Origin: Coccinella septempunctata
Taxonomy: Eukaryota > Arthropoda > Insecta > Coleoptera > Coccinellidae
Assembly: GCF_907165205.1 (NCBI RefSeq)
Contig: NC_058190.1
Coordinates: 41,218,116-41,282,115, forward strand
Length of the DNA stretch: 64,000 bases
Direction: 5' to 3'
Shown here in pieces: positions 23,583 through 34,775 of the stretch (the stretch's first letter is position 1; each line of letters begins with the position of its first letter). The notes under the pieces are model-generated. The model made no database searches and had not been told where the DNA came from. It saw only the letters and a program-made list of their open reading frames with translations. Both the position numbers and the translations under genes were made by a program.

Positions 23583-24900
23583 GTCATCATCATCATCATT
23601 GCTGTATCCCGTTACCGGGAATAAATCTACAAAAAGACAAAAAAAAATAAAAAATTGAGATGCGAACTGACTTTTAATTTCTTAGGGCTAATTGCGACTG
23701 TAGGCCCTCCTGTGACTGAAGAGACCCAACCGTGACCTGCAGATACTTTCACACTCAGGACTCAGGGCATGGATAGTCACCAACCAGATCAGGCCGGCGC
23801 TGTATCCTTCTCGAGTCTCCATTATAACTGTGTACCAAAGACCTCCACTGTGACCTGTCCAACGCTAGTTGTTCCCAGTTATGATTGGCATTAACTAATT
23901 TTAGGGATTGATGTAGTGTATCCTTATACTGGCCTCCTGCTTTTCGGGCTCCCTCTATGAATTCGCCATACAGAGCTATTTTGGGAAGTCTTGTGTCTTG
24001 AATCCTCAGAATGTGGCCACTCCATCTGAGTTTGGCCCTCGTAACTTGAGTCTCAATTGTTGTACAACTCGCGCGTTGCAAGACTTCTGCATTCGAAACT
24101 TTGTGGAACCATCTGATGTGCATTATCTGTCTTAGATGACGTTGTTGCGTTTGTTGAAGCTGTTTAATATGTCGCCTGTAGGGCGTCCAGCTTTCGCTTC
24201 CGTAAAGAAGCGTTGGGAGGACGACTGCTTTGTAAACAGCTGTCTTGGTTTTCAGATTGAGGTCGTGATTTTGAAACACTCGGACCTTTAACTTTCAGAA
24301 TGCCCGTGATGCCGAATTGATACGGTTGTGTATTTCCGTGTCTAGGTTAGCCCTAGTATTTATGAAGCTTCCCAAGTATTTGAACTGCTCGACCTGTTCT
24401 AGAGTTTCATTCTTCAGGCTGATATGTGTTTGAAGGCTTTCTGGCGGACTTACCAGGATTTTGGTTTTGTCGATATTGAGTCTAAGGCCTAAAGATTCGT
24501 ATATATGTTTATAGGTGTCCAGCATTATCTGTAGATCCTGTGGGCTGCTAGCTATAAGTCCGACTGCATATCGAAGTTCCGCGATAAACTTTGAACGGGT
24601 GTTTGCTCTGAGGCACTTCAGGTCCTATTTCCTTCAGTCTTCAGTCACTTCAGTCCTATTTAATAATAGGACTCCATCAAATCTGAATCTTATTCCAACA
24701 CCTGTTACAGGCATACTCATGTCAGCAATTATCGAGACAGCTATGGCGAAAATATTGAATAGTAAAGGCGCTAACACGCAGCCTTGTTTTATTCCAGAGT
24801 AGGTTAAAAAATGGTCGGTTGTAGAACCATTATGCTGTATTCTAGCGGTGTTGTTGGTATGAAGGCTTTCACACACTGCTAAGAATACTACTCTTGCAGC
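23583..24900 (-). mobile_element. 5'-truncated non-LTR retrotransposon, RTE-like
   Basis: The minus strand carries the second half of a reverse transcriptase and the C-terminal region, then a 3' end of ATG repeats (the CAT repeats at 23588-23600 on the plus strand). The element is cut at its 5' end near 24900, as is usual for target-primed insertion that stops early. Clade placement is tentative; the tandem-repeat tail and the C-terminal motif YGSESWTPYRRHIKQL point to RTE-like elements. Confidence 0.72.
23755..24900 (-). pseudogene. reverse transcriptase fragment, active-site aspartates lost
   Basis: Three pieces in order on the minus strand. Up to about 24634: CESLHTNNTARIQHNG and SGIKQGCVLAPLLFNIF, which is RT motif B. 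24525-24295: LGLRLNIDKTKILV and VEQFKYLGSFI, the palm/thumb region. 24279-23755: VVLPTLLYGSESW to the C-terminus. The catalytic YADD box reads YAVG at 24570-24559, so both Asp residues are missing. Several frame breaks separate the pieces. In an active element the protein would copy RNA into DNA at a nicked target. Confidence 0.78.
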
Positions 24901-26112
24901 TGTCGCAGTGTGAAAATTAAGTCCACCGTACCTCGATTTGGACGAAAGTCGCACTGGAATATAATTATTACATCTGCTCAACGTAAGGGTTGTTCCAGGA
25001 GGGGGCCTATTTCCCCCCTCCCCTTCAAGAACCTCAGAGAAATATTTTTTCGAATAATAAGAATAATTCAGATGCATACCACCCACCGATATAAACAACA
25101 AGTGTCACGATCTGAATTGAACTATCCAATTTGTCATCATCAGGACAACTAATTGGAGAACCTTCCACCGATGAAGAGTAGTTGCTGAGCATGGTTTCGA
25201 TCTCATTTGACCTCGTCAGAGCAACACAGTTCCTTCTCTAATGGAAAAACGCTTGGAATTGATATATCCCGCACTACGCAAAACAGAAGGGTCAAAATTT
25301 TCAAGTTTCAGACAGAAACTGTTGAAATATTTCCTAAATTTTAGGGAGGTTATAATTTTTTGTACCAAAATAAGAATAAATTACGCTCGATGGTTCACTT
25401 TCTCTTCAGAAACCAATGTTCGGAGAAAAATCTGGACCAAACGTCCCGAAATAAACTGTAAACAACAAATTAGAGTACTCGCGTGACCTGGCAAACGGAT
25501 TAAAAAGATTGGTGCATTAGAATTCCGGATCCCATCCAAGTGTTGAAGTGTTCCTGTTATGTCACACCCGATATAAATACGCTTCAACGGCTATTTTAAA
25601 TCGAATCAGCTGAATAATACGTACATCCGATAGATTTCTACTTTGGGGACCTGAAATAGGTACTGGTAGTTTTGAACGCTGAAACAATTTCTTTGATGTC
25701 GGAATCGGATCTGCCGAATCCTTTGATGAAAGCGCGAAAATGTTCGATTTATTCATTTCCAATTGACGAACGGCTGTCATCGGCTTCCTTTTTTACTCAA
25801 TCCTTCAGTTTAAACGATGTACACCGAGTGACATTAGAGGTATTAATACATTCAGAAGAAATTGGACATGATTTTTATGCAACAAAATGACTTCATTCAA
25901 AGCACCATATAGTAACAACTTCACTGTTTTATTTTCAATATTTTTTGTTATACACAATTATACATACAGAGTGAGTCAACAGTGCTTGATAAGTCGATAA
26001 CTCTTACAAATTTCGAGCTGACAGAATAATTCAACTCATCGAAACTATACTTAGCGCATAAGCTAAAATTATTTCATACTTTATAGGGTAGTCCGCCCTG
26101 CTTTTTCAAAAG

Positions 26113-27215
26113 AGTAGTAGTAGTAGTAGTAGTAACTTTATTGAAACAATGTTTCAAAGGGCTAACGACCTAGGTCTTCCTGCCCATATACAGAGTCATA
26201 TTTTACAAAGTATAAAAATGTATATAAATAAAGGGTTTAATTTTTAAGTTGAGTGAATTCATTGTATGTTGAAAGAGATTGTGTTGAGTTTTTCATCTTT
26301 GGTTCAGCAAGTGTTCGAATAGAGACAGTTCAGGTAATTTCCTTTTGGGTACCTGCAGGGGGGACGTCAGATGACTAAGTGGCTCAATTATATTTATGTT
26401 GTGGTGTTGTTTGATAAATTTCTTATTCAATCTATGAATTCTGTCGGCTATTGGTTCTATTTGGGTTTTTTCATATAGGTACTGGTTAGATGGATTGCGA
26501 AGTGGATTGTTGGGATGTCTCAACTTGGTTATTTTCCGTAGACTGCTTCGTTCCGCTACTTCAATAATTCTCATCGTAGTTTTGTTGCATGAACCCAGTA
26601 TCTGGTGTCCATATTCAAGAAGAGGTCTGCAGATCATTTTGTAGATGTTTGATCTATGCCTTGATCTTTATAAGTGAGTGATCTGAAGTGGCTAGCTCTC
26701 GTGATAGTGTTTTGTTTGGTGGAGTTGATGTGCATCTTAAAGTTGAGTTTACTATCAATTATCATACCGAGGTATCTGCAGTTTGTTACGGGCTTCAATA
26801 TAGTATTGTCCAGATTAATTACGGGCGAGTTATGGTTGATCTTGTGATAAAATATAACAAATTTTGACTTCTTGGGATTTGTTTTTATTCTCCACTTGTT
26901 CATCCATTGGGTCATCTTCTCCTTGTTCTTTTCCAGTTTTTTCATCATGTCCGATATAGTTTTGCCATGTGCAATTAGGGTGGTATCATCAGCAAACTGT
27001 AACATATATGAATTCATCCTGGTTGTGCGTTCTGTGTTGTTTTCTGTTACATATATATCTGAGCTATATATATTATATAGGAATGGTGATAGTGGAGAGC
27101 CTTGAGGAAGTCCTTGCTTTGGAAAGAATTCGTTGGACAATGCGTTTTTTATTTTAACTTGTATAGACCTATTACTAAGGAAGTCATTTATTATTCTCAG
27201 CATATATATATTTTT
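26113..27215 (-). mobile_element. 5'-truncated non-LTR retrotransposon, jockey-like
   Basis: On the minus strand the coding remnant is followed by a 3' region with AATAAA just before a run of TAC triplets (the GTA repeats at 26115-26132 on the plus strand), which is the 3' end. The 5' end stops inside the reverse transcriptase near 27215. The truncation and simple-repeat tail are typical of target-primed insertion. Confidence 0.72.
26293..27215 (-). pseudogene. reverse transcriptase fragment with intact FADD box
   Basis: The frame entering at 27215 shows RT motif B as QGLPQGSPLSPFLYNIYSSD and the catalytic box FADD at 26996-26985, then KTNPKKSKFV and NCRYLGMIID. A frameshift near 26640 leads to a second piece, 26637-26293 (MICRPLLEYGHQILGSCNK, the usual thumb-domain region before the C-terminus). 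The order and spacing fit the jockey group. The catalytic pair is intact, but the 5' truncation and frameshift make this copy dead. Confidence 0.8.
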
Positions 27216-30200
27216 TTTTTTTTCAAAAGAGAGAACCCAATTTTGCTTACAACTGATTGATCGTTTGAAAACAAATCTAAAAATATAGATATCGAGAATG
27301 GAGCGCATTTGATCAAGCTTTGGGAAACTGGGCATTAATGTATCATCTATAAATTAATCGTAATCGATTTATTTAGTAGATCAAAAGACTGTTTCTGAGG
27401 GTTGTAGCATCTTCAGTAATCTCGTCTACTTGACAAACACAAAATATTTCTTCCTTTTCTATCACGCCTAGCACTATTCAGTAGTAGGTACCTACTGATC
27501 GACAATTTTGATTCACTGATTATGAAAGACAAACATATCTATTCTCACACTTGAATTACCCGAAAACCGTTAACATTTGAATTGTATAAGAAAAACCTTT
27601 TTCGAACAAATCTGCAAAGAATACTATTTGACCACCCTTAGTGAATCCGAATAATCAAAGAAAATAAAGAAAACAACGTGTTTTTGTATCCTCAATATCA
27701 AATATTTGAATTAATTATAGTATCCATTTCGGAAGTACCTACTGTATAAAAAACCGATTAATGATTATCGATGGTTATAGCTGAAGCTGCTATAGCTATA
27801 GCTACTTATTTTTTTATTTTCTTTCCTCCCTACAAATATTACTGGACATGTTTACCGAATTCCGATGACTTCACCTAATCAGAACATTGGTCTTTTATTT
27901 TTTTTTTCGCAAATTCGACTTTTCAGAAGTCACATCGTGATGTGGCGTTTGTATTCGAAAAGTTTCCAAGAGCTCTTGAATGTTCACGAAGTTGAATATG
28001 TTCTGTATCTGAGAGGGGTCCACACGGGCCTTTTATCCGAATGAAGTTAACACATGAATGCCTGAATAACAAACTTTCACGTGATAACTTTGTACAAACT
28101 TTTAAATCTGGAACGATGTACATTTCGAATATAAGGCAGCTCGTGCATTCGTGACATATAATGGACAAGAAATTCTCTCGAGCTCCGTCAGCTTTTCAAC
28201 GAGCCATGCTAATAAAATATCAGTGAACTCAGGGGTGGTTGTTTGTTTTCCTTTTTGAGCAGAATTCATGAACAGAGGACTGATTCTGCGGTAAATTGAA
28301 ATCGCGAACTTCAGATCGTATAATCACGATATGTATACCTACTATATGAAATGGTATAGAGCAGATAGTAGAGAAGTATTACAGCCAAAAAGTATTATTT
28401 CTTCAACCTGAGTTTTTGGAAACATACTGAATTTATTGAAACGGTAATAATGTCAATAAAATTTTATTAGTATTTGGGAAGAAACCAATACAACAAGACA
28501 ACGCATATCCCCCGTCGTATGTTTTTGTTGGAGCCACATCAAACGGGATGAAAATCCTATGGAATTTATGTTCGATGATGAAATGAGAGAAACACCCGAA
28601 GCAATATTCCATAATCAAAAACAGGTTGTGCCATTTGATTAGAGCCAGGAGGTAATCATGCAATGGGGAATTCTCCTTAGTTTGGGTTATCACTGCATAT
28701 GCAAGTTTAAACTGAATAATTATGTGTTTCATTCATGATTTTTTCAAAATCAAAATCATCCTTCAAATTTGAATCGCTTGGTTCCGAGTTTACGATTTGG
28801 CAACAGCGCCTACTGAACAATGAAAAGAACAATGTCCGATCAGCTTGTTTATAAAATAACAGCTGTTGATCTACAGGCGCGTACTTACTGGCGAGCTTCA
28901 ACTGCAACCGGCCATAAAAATTCCATAAAATTTTACGACCTTCCTCGTTCGTCGCAGACTTCATAGACGACCATCTTTGTTTATCTCATCAAGATAATGC
29001 ATTTGTTGTCCTTTATTATCAAGGCATATTTCAGTCGATGTTGCCAGCTTGTGCAATTCTCACAAAACGCTTCAAACTTTAAATACCCATTTTTATTTAT
29101 CATTTTTAAGTGCTGAAATAATTTTTTGGGAAACGGTTGAAATGGTTATTTCAAAATGTGACGTTTCAAAGATATTTCATGAAATATACATCATTTTCGT
29201 CATAAGGAGTATTCCCTATTGTTGATGTTTCCCTCTAACTTGAAACAGTTGAACAAGTCACTCTTAAAATTTGTATCGCTAGGAACTTTTTTCCTTATTT
29301 ATTTTATTCCATTAGGAAATTCATTTTTGATAACTTGATTCGTTTGGAACAAATATAATATCTCCTGTTACTTCTTGCCTAAAGTAACAATTTTCAAAAA
29401 CGAAAGAATGATCTGTAATAATACAGAATTAGCTAATATTTTTTATGGAAAAGTATATTTTTGATCAAAATTAACTTTGTGCTAGAAGAAAATCTTAAAA
29501 AAGGTGTATATAAACAAAATAACCTTCCTCATCTTCATTAGGTCTTCCGTATTCAGAATGAAAACCTTATTATTTAATCATAATACTATTGCGAAACTCA
29601 TTCATACGATCGAATATACATCATTTTTCGACCTTTTCGTAATCTCCAGCTTCCATGCTCATTCCAAAAATATCGCTTTATTCTTATACATCCGAGAAGT
29701 GTCCAAAACAAAATAAACTGGAGCCCCCTGTGGAGCGCACATCTAAAATTAGTGTGTCGTACGACAAATTTGGCAAAATGCCCAATTTCTCTGTATTTCT
29801 GCAACTTCAGCAGTGATCGCGTAGGCGACATTACTTTTGTGTATGTCATGTTTATAATTTCAAGGTTATTAACAAGAATCTCTTTTATGTAATGCAGGTT
29901 ACTTCAATTCATTTCATCCGCACGATGAAGTCATTTGTACTGCACTCAACGCTCAGATTGAAAAAGACTGATGTTTATTAACGAGGATCTGAAATGCGAC
30001 AAACGAGTATTTGGCGCCATTAAAGGTGCCACACACGAGGCGAGAAAGGGAAAAATGTAAAGGTTTCCGGATGTTAATAACGAATATAATTTGATGATGT
30101 TTTTCTGCAGACCATTTTTTAAGAATAGAAACATTGTTTCATAAGTAGCTTGAGACTAATTTTTCGTTATTTTTTGTTTCGGGGTGAATGCACCATTTTT

Positions 30201-30339
30201 CCAGAAATATAAGGCCCAGCCTGCCTAATCACTTGTTGCGTGGGGTCTACTTTGAATATAATTGAATATATCCTTGTCAATTTGTTGCTAACTGCCTCCT
30301 GACTGAAGCATCACAATGTCTCATTTTAATTACGTCTGG
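27216..30339. other. about 3 kb without a recognised element
   Basis: The stretch is unique-looking AT-rich DNA. A poly-T and TA tract (27196-27230) borders the retrotransposon. One candidate first exon is at 28964-28889 on the minus strand (listed separately). Frames at 28433-28732 and 29598-29849 have no recognisable domain. Confidence 0.45.
28889..28964 (-). CDS. possible first coding exon of an unidentified gene
   Basis: The ATG at 28964 opens 25 codons beginning MKSATNEEGRKILWNFYG and ending KLA, followed by GTAAGT, a perfect 5' splice consensus (intron from 28888). The surrounding 200 bp have more CpG than the neighbourhood, as promoters and first exons of insect genes often do. I do not recognise the protein and cannot locate a second exon; candidates would lie further left on the minus strand. 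An uninterrupted reading continues to 28707 if the donor is not used. This could be chance. Confidence 0.3.
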
Positions 30340-30344
30340 AAGGA

Positions 30345-30640
30345 TCCGAGCGGTGCAGACAATAATTTTTGAATTCTGAAGGTTAAGTGCTCTACCACTA
30401 AGCTACAGGAAAGTCAGGTTCCATCCGTTCAAAGAAAACCACTACATATTCAAAGAAGTCAGTGTAAGTAATACTATCTTACAGCAACACTGAATTCCTT
30501 TTGGACGGATGGAACCTTACCTACTTCTGGTAACTCAGTGGTAAAGCACTTTATCGGCAATTAAGTGGCAATGGGTTCGAGTCCCGCCTAGACAGATACT
30601 TTTTTCAGAATTCAATAATTGTCTGTACGCCCCGATTCTT
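30345..30640. repeat. inverted pair of SINE-like units with tRNA-type promoter boxes
   Basis: The right unit (about 30504-30634, plus) reads GGATGGAACCT, then TGGTAACTCAGTGGTAAAG (A-box-like), then GGTTCGAGTCC (a perfect B box), then CAGAATTCAATAATTGTCTG. The left unit (about 30430-30347, minus) matches both outer parts but lacks the segment carrying the B box. The tRNA-like region does not fold into a proper cloverleaf: the acceptor ends do not pair and the D stem is poor. I read it as a tRNA-derived SINE, or a hairpin element that captured one, rather than a tRNA gene. Confidence 0.6.
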
Positions 30641-30705
30641 CATCATTCAAGAATTGATATTATTTCTGCTCCAATCCGATTTACAGTTTTTATGGATTTT
30701 ATATA

Positions 30706-31357
30706 GAGGGTGAGCCTTTGACTTGTACAAATATTTCAATAGTAGATTCTTGAAATCGAAAAAAGCACTTTTTTCCTTCACCATTTTTTTTTTTGAGTCG
30801 GCTCCGTTCAAAAGATGCAAGCTGTTGAAAAACCAACAAAATCTTCTATGAATTTTGGAATATAGTTAATTTCATTAATCTTTTTCGAACACAAGAGTCT
30901 TCCAGTTTTCTTATTATGGCCGTTACGTACCATAAAATACTAAAAATTCAAAGAACCCTACTCTTGAAAATAAGTTGGATGCTATCTAATGAATATTGGA
31001 ACGTTTCGTTAAATGAAAGTATTTTTAATATTCACTCGTATAATGCGCCGTTTTCGAGTAATTTCATGTTCAAAAATAAAAAAATATCTGTGATATTCGG
31101 AGAATTGGGTACTTTGGCTGAATGCAACTCTCTTTAAGAGATCCATAGATGTGTACATAGTGTGATAGATTTAGCTTGTTATTCTGAAGGGTATTTTGTT
31201 TTTCCAGGGGTGGTATAGCTCATAATGAAAACTTAAAATGGCTGTATCTTTTTATCAGAGCTGAATCGGAAAAAATGGTATAGGAAAAAAGTGTTTCTTT
31301 CGACCTCAAGAATCTACTGTTAAATTATTTGTACGGGTCCATGCAATGACTTACTCT
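30706..31357. mobile_element. inverted-repeat element F6, copy 1
   Basis: The left end GAGGGTGAGCCTTTGACTTG follows TA. The right end is a degraded complement around 31300-31357 (CTCAAGAATCTACTGTTAAA, then TTACTCTGA). Inside, the words TAGTAGATTCTTGAAATC and CTGAATCGGAAAAAATGG are shared with the copies at 40734 and 54602. No coding frame. Confidence 0.65.
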
Positions 31358-32058
31358 GAAGACTCACCAAAGAATAGCTTCAGTGATGTTTCACCTGTTC
31401 ATTCTTAATAAATCGGTTAAGTTAGCTACCTGCGGTTACAAAATAAGGGCCAAAATTGTTAGTAAAACAACGAGAATATTTCTGATCCTCATTACACGTA
31501 ATTGTTCATCGGATTTAAGTACGCGTATTATGTGTGAAACGGGTCAAGCGCGTTATCAGATGCATCCAGAATTCCTGTGCCCAAGGAGTTCAATTATAAT
31601 ATAAAGCGATATAATCTGGGAAGGACGAAACCGTAAAGGGCCCCGTTTCTGACTGGCCGACGATTAGCAGGTATTATTTAATTTAGATTATCGCATTTCC
31701 TACTATAGAGGCACTTAAGGATTCTAATTAACGAGAGCGTGGAGATTATTTAATCTAGTTAAGCGCGTGACCTACGAGCTGTTGCAAGACATTCGAAGGA
31801 ATACGGGACTCGTTACTCAGTGCAGGGATTATCGCAGGAATGATACTTCCCTGTACTAAAATTTAAGAGTTTGTGTACGAATATCCACCATTTCGATTTA
31901 AATTAAACAAAATCGAATTTTCACTGAGAATAATTTTTCGATGATAATTTAAAGCTTTCATCCTCTTTAAGGCAAACCCGAATGGAAAAAAGTTATTTAT
32001 TTATAAGGCGTATGGACAAATAACAAGCATAACAATGTTAGTTATATCAGATATCTTA
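31358..32058. other. no gene recognised
   Basis: About 700 bp between the F6 element and the Tc1 element. The frame 31383-31604 has no known domain. Confidence 0.5.
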
Positions 32059-33529
32059 AGTAAACTACTCCACAAGAGTTAGGGATATCGTATTCAATCG
32101 TTTCTAAAAGTATGTAATCTTCGAGAAAATCGCTGTAAAATCATTTAAAACTCAATAACAACTTGAATCGATCCAATAAAAATCAGTATGAGACATTTCG
32201 TCAATCTAGTCGTCTTTTTTCTGAAGTTTGGTTCTTTGCATATGTTTCATGAATGTTCTTATTTTGAAATGAAGTCAATTTATCAACGGCTTCGATTCGA
32301 AACGAGTTTTCTGAAAATTCCGAGACGTAAATTAACAAACGCTGAGGCTAATAGGGGCAATAGGGCTATCGGAATGCTACAGGGTGGCCTAACTCAGGTT
32401 GTTGTAGCGGAAAGGCTCCAAGTCAGCGAAAGTGTGATATCTCGACTTTGGAATAGGTTTAAGGGAGACAGGTTCCATGTTGGAAAGACCAAGGCTTGGT
32501 GGGCGACGAAAAACAACACCTGCTCAGGATCGTTTCATCACCGTTTCGGCGAGAAGAAACCCTACATCTACGTGTAGAATGCTACGGAATTCTCTTTAAA
32601 ATGCAGATGGGTTCCAAGTTTCCATCGAAACCATCAGACTACGTTTGAGAGAGGTGAATCTATGTTCTAGACGTCCATTAAGAGGAGTTCCATTAACACG
32701 TGACCATACGCGTCTAAGACTGAAATGGGCGAGGCAACATATCAATTGGAACAATCATTGGCGTAGTGTCCTTTTCACTGATGACTCCAGATATAGACGA
32801 TTTTCAGATTCTCGAAGAATAAGGGTATGGACAATCCCACGCATACCCCGTATTCGTCGCTATGTCCAAGAAGTCCATCCATTCCGAAGGGGTAGTGTAA
32901 TGGTATGGGCCGGGATATGTTTCAACGGGCGCACAGATCTACACATTTGTCCTGGAAATATGACCGCCTTACACTATAGGGAGCATGTCATTGACAATGT
33001 TGTGCCAAATTTTCACGCTGCTATTGGTGAAACTTTTCAATTTCTAGACGATAACATAGTTGAGAATGCGCGCGAGGAGCTTGGTATTCCACATTTACCA
33101 ATACCTCCGCACTCACCAGGTTTGAATTGCATAGAACCTGCATGGGATATGCTCCAAAGAAGATAAGATAATCATCAACCTACCCCAGAATCCTTAAATG
33201 ATCTGAGAGAGCTTCTGCCCCGTTTATGGAACCAAATTCCTCAAGAAATGTTCAACAACCTCGTGTGTAGTACCTATGCAAAGAAAATGTCAAGCTGTTA
33301 TTGATGCCCGTGGAATCCATACATTGTTTTGATAGTCTTAAAATGCTTGAATTCTCTGGGAATAAAATTTCGTTATTTTACTCGATTTTTCTTAACCACC
33401 CTGTATACGCTGCAGACCTACAGGCTAAAATTAATTTGCAACTTGAAATCATATTAATATGAATTCTATTTCAACTATATTTTTCTGCAATTTAAGTCAA
33501 TATCCCTAACTCATGTGGAGCAGTTTATT
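32059..33529 (+). mobile_element. Tc1-like transposon
   Basis: The terminal inverted repeats are AGTAAACTACTCCACAAGAG at 32059 and CTCATGTGGAGCAGTTTATT ending 33529; the pairing continues inward over about 30 bp (shared AGTTAGGGATAT). TA flanks both ends (32057-32058, 33530-33531). The length, 1.47 kb, is normal. An AATAAA at 33361-33366 follows the coding part and could serve as its polyadenylation signal. Confidence 0.88.
32188..33303 (+). pseudogene. Tc1 transposase, broken
   Basis: The DNA-binding half includes LTNAEANRGNRAIGMLQGG and VAERLQVSESVISRLWNRF, a paired helix-turn-helix. The catalytic half shows Asp 1 in VLFTDDSRY, the conserved GSVMVWAGI, Asp 2 in FLDDN (GAT 33050-33052) and Glu in LNCIEPAWD (33134-33136). 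Only 27 residues separate the last two instead of the family's 34, so about 21 nt are deleted just after DDN. A frameshift lies between 32460 and 32577, an in-frame TAA is at 32597-32599, and TAA 33164-33166 cuts the last part, after which NQIPQEMFNNLV is still readable. It is inactive. Confidence 0.87.
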
Positions 33530-33755
33530 TATGTGGACTGCAGATTCTGTAGTCGCCATAAGAAAATATGAGATTTGCCCAAAGGCTGCTGATGAACGCT
33601 GTATAATGATTTCTATTATTTTTAGTATTTAGCTGTTTTTCAAGCTGCTTCTTGAAGGAGACCATTCCCAAATTCAAGTGAGGGTCAAAACATCTGGGAG
33701 TTATGAGTGAACAAAAATTAATTCTGAGCTATCTACCAACAGTCGTTGTGAAAAT

Positions 33756-34775
33756 GTGAATAACTCCAGTGTCGAAAGCAGAAGCTACTTGACCAGTTTC
33801 CTTAGAACAGCTGCCAGAATCGGCTCTGACACTTCCAACGTCTTAGATCTCTTTGAGCCTAACCCTCAGCACAGCCGTGTTTTTGATGTTCCCTCAAATA
33901 GGAAATACGTCATAATCTATAATGGTCAAGAGTTTAGCATACCAAAGCAAGGATGAAGAACGAGGAAATTGGATAACCCTCAACATCTAGGGTTCTGGGA
34001 AACTATTGTTATGTCACCTTGAGAGTGAACAGAAGTTACTGCTAATTTTCACTAATGTCGAATGTGGCATCTTGGTTGAAACAACCCCAAAATGCAATAG
34101 TATTTCAGTGGGATCTTGTCATTTCCATAATAATCTAATTGTTCTGGAAGACCAAGAAATCCCTGTGCCTCTACGTTGTAAATGCCTTACCTTGTCTTCA
34201 TTCTACAAAGCTTACATACGTCCAATATTAGAGTTCTCTGCAACGGTGTACCATATTTCAAGCAAGTTGGAGCAGATGCAACGTAGGGCATCCCAAATTT
34301 TTGCAGTAATGGTTGGTTTAATTAGAGTTCCTAAGAACTATGACCTAAACCTAGAACTACTCCACTCTTAATAAGAATCAACCGAAGGGACTACCCTTAT
34401 TACTACAAACTCAATAATAAATTTGAGCAGAGGACAGAAATATTTTATATCTAATAGAGTATTCCAGATGTGGAATGAGCTTCCCTCCTAAACTGTAAAC
34501 GCTCCTACTTTAAACATTTTGTAAAATGGATAGATCACGTGGAGATATAGAAGATGCCTGATCAACTTTTTTTGTCTTATAGTTGGTTTTTTTAAGTACA
34601 TATATGTATTTGTTTATTCATTTTCTTTTCATAGGAGAGCGAATTTATTTCTTTTCTTCGATATTGAAGCATTGTGTTGTAATAATAATTAGTTTCCAAT
34701 GTTTCCATGAGCATACTGTACTTTTCAATCGAATGAAGGTTGAAAATCAATCTTATAAATAAAGAAGAAGCGAAC
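33756..34775 (+). pseudogene. decayed non-LTR retrotransposon, endonuclease and RT C-terminal remnants
   Basis: Two separated scraps of one element type. At 33756-33956 the reading SFLRTAARIGSDTSNVLDLF matches the end of the apurinic-type endonuclease domain (usual pattern TRIGSDTSNVLDLFLT). At 34190-34371 SSFYKAYIRPILEFSATVYH and LEQMQRRASQI match the thumb region after the reverse transcriptase. Near 34448-34500 the reading RVFQMWNELPS, stop, TVNAPTLNIL matches the usual C-terminal tail. The RT core between them is missing. AATAAA followed by GAA repeats at 34758-34772 may mark the 3' end. Stops and deletions make it inactive. Confidence 0.68.

Noticed and set aside
30530..30600. tRNA gene suggested by A and B boxes
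   Set aside because: Acceptor ends do not pair, the D stem is poor and position 33 is C, so a tRNA-derived repeat fits better.
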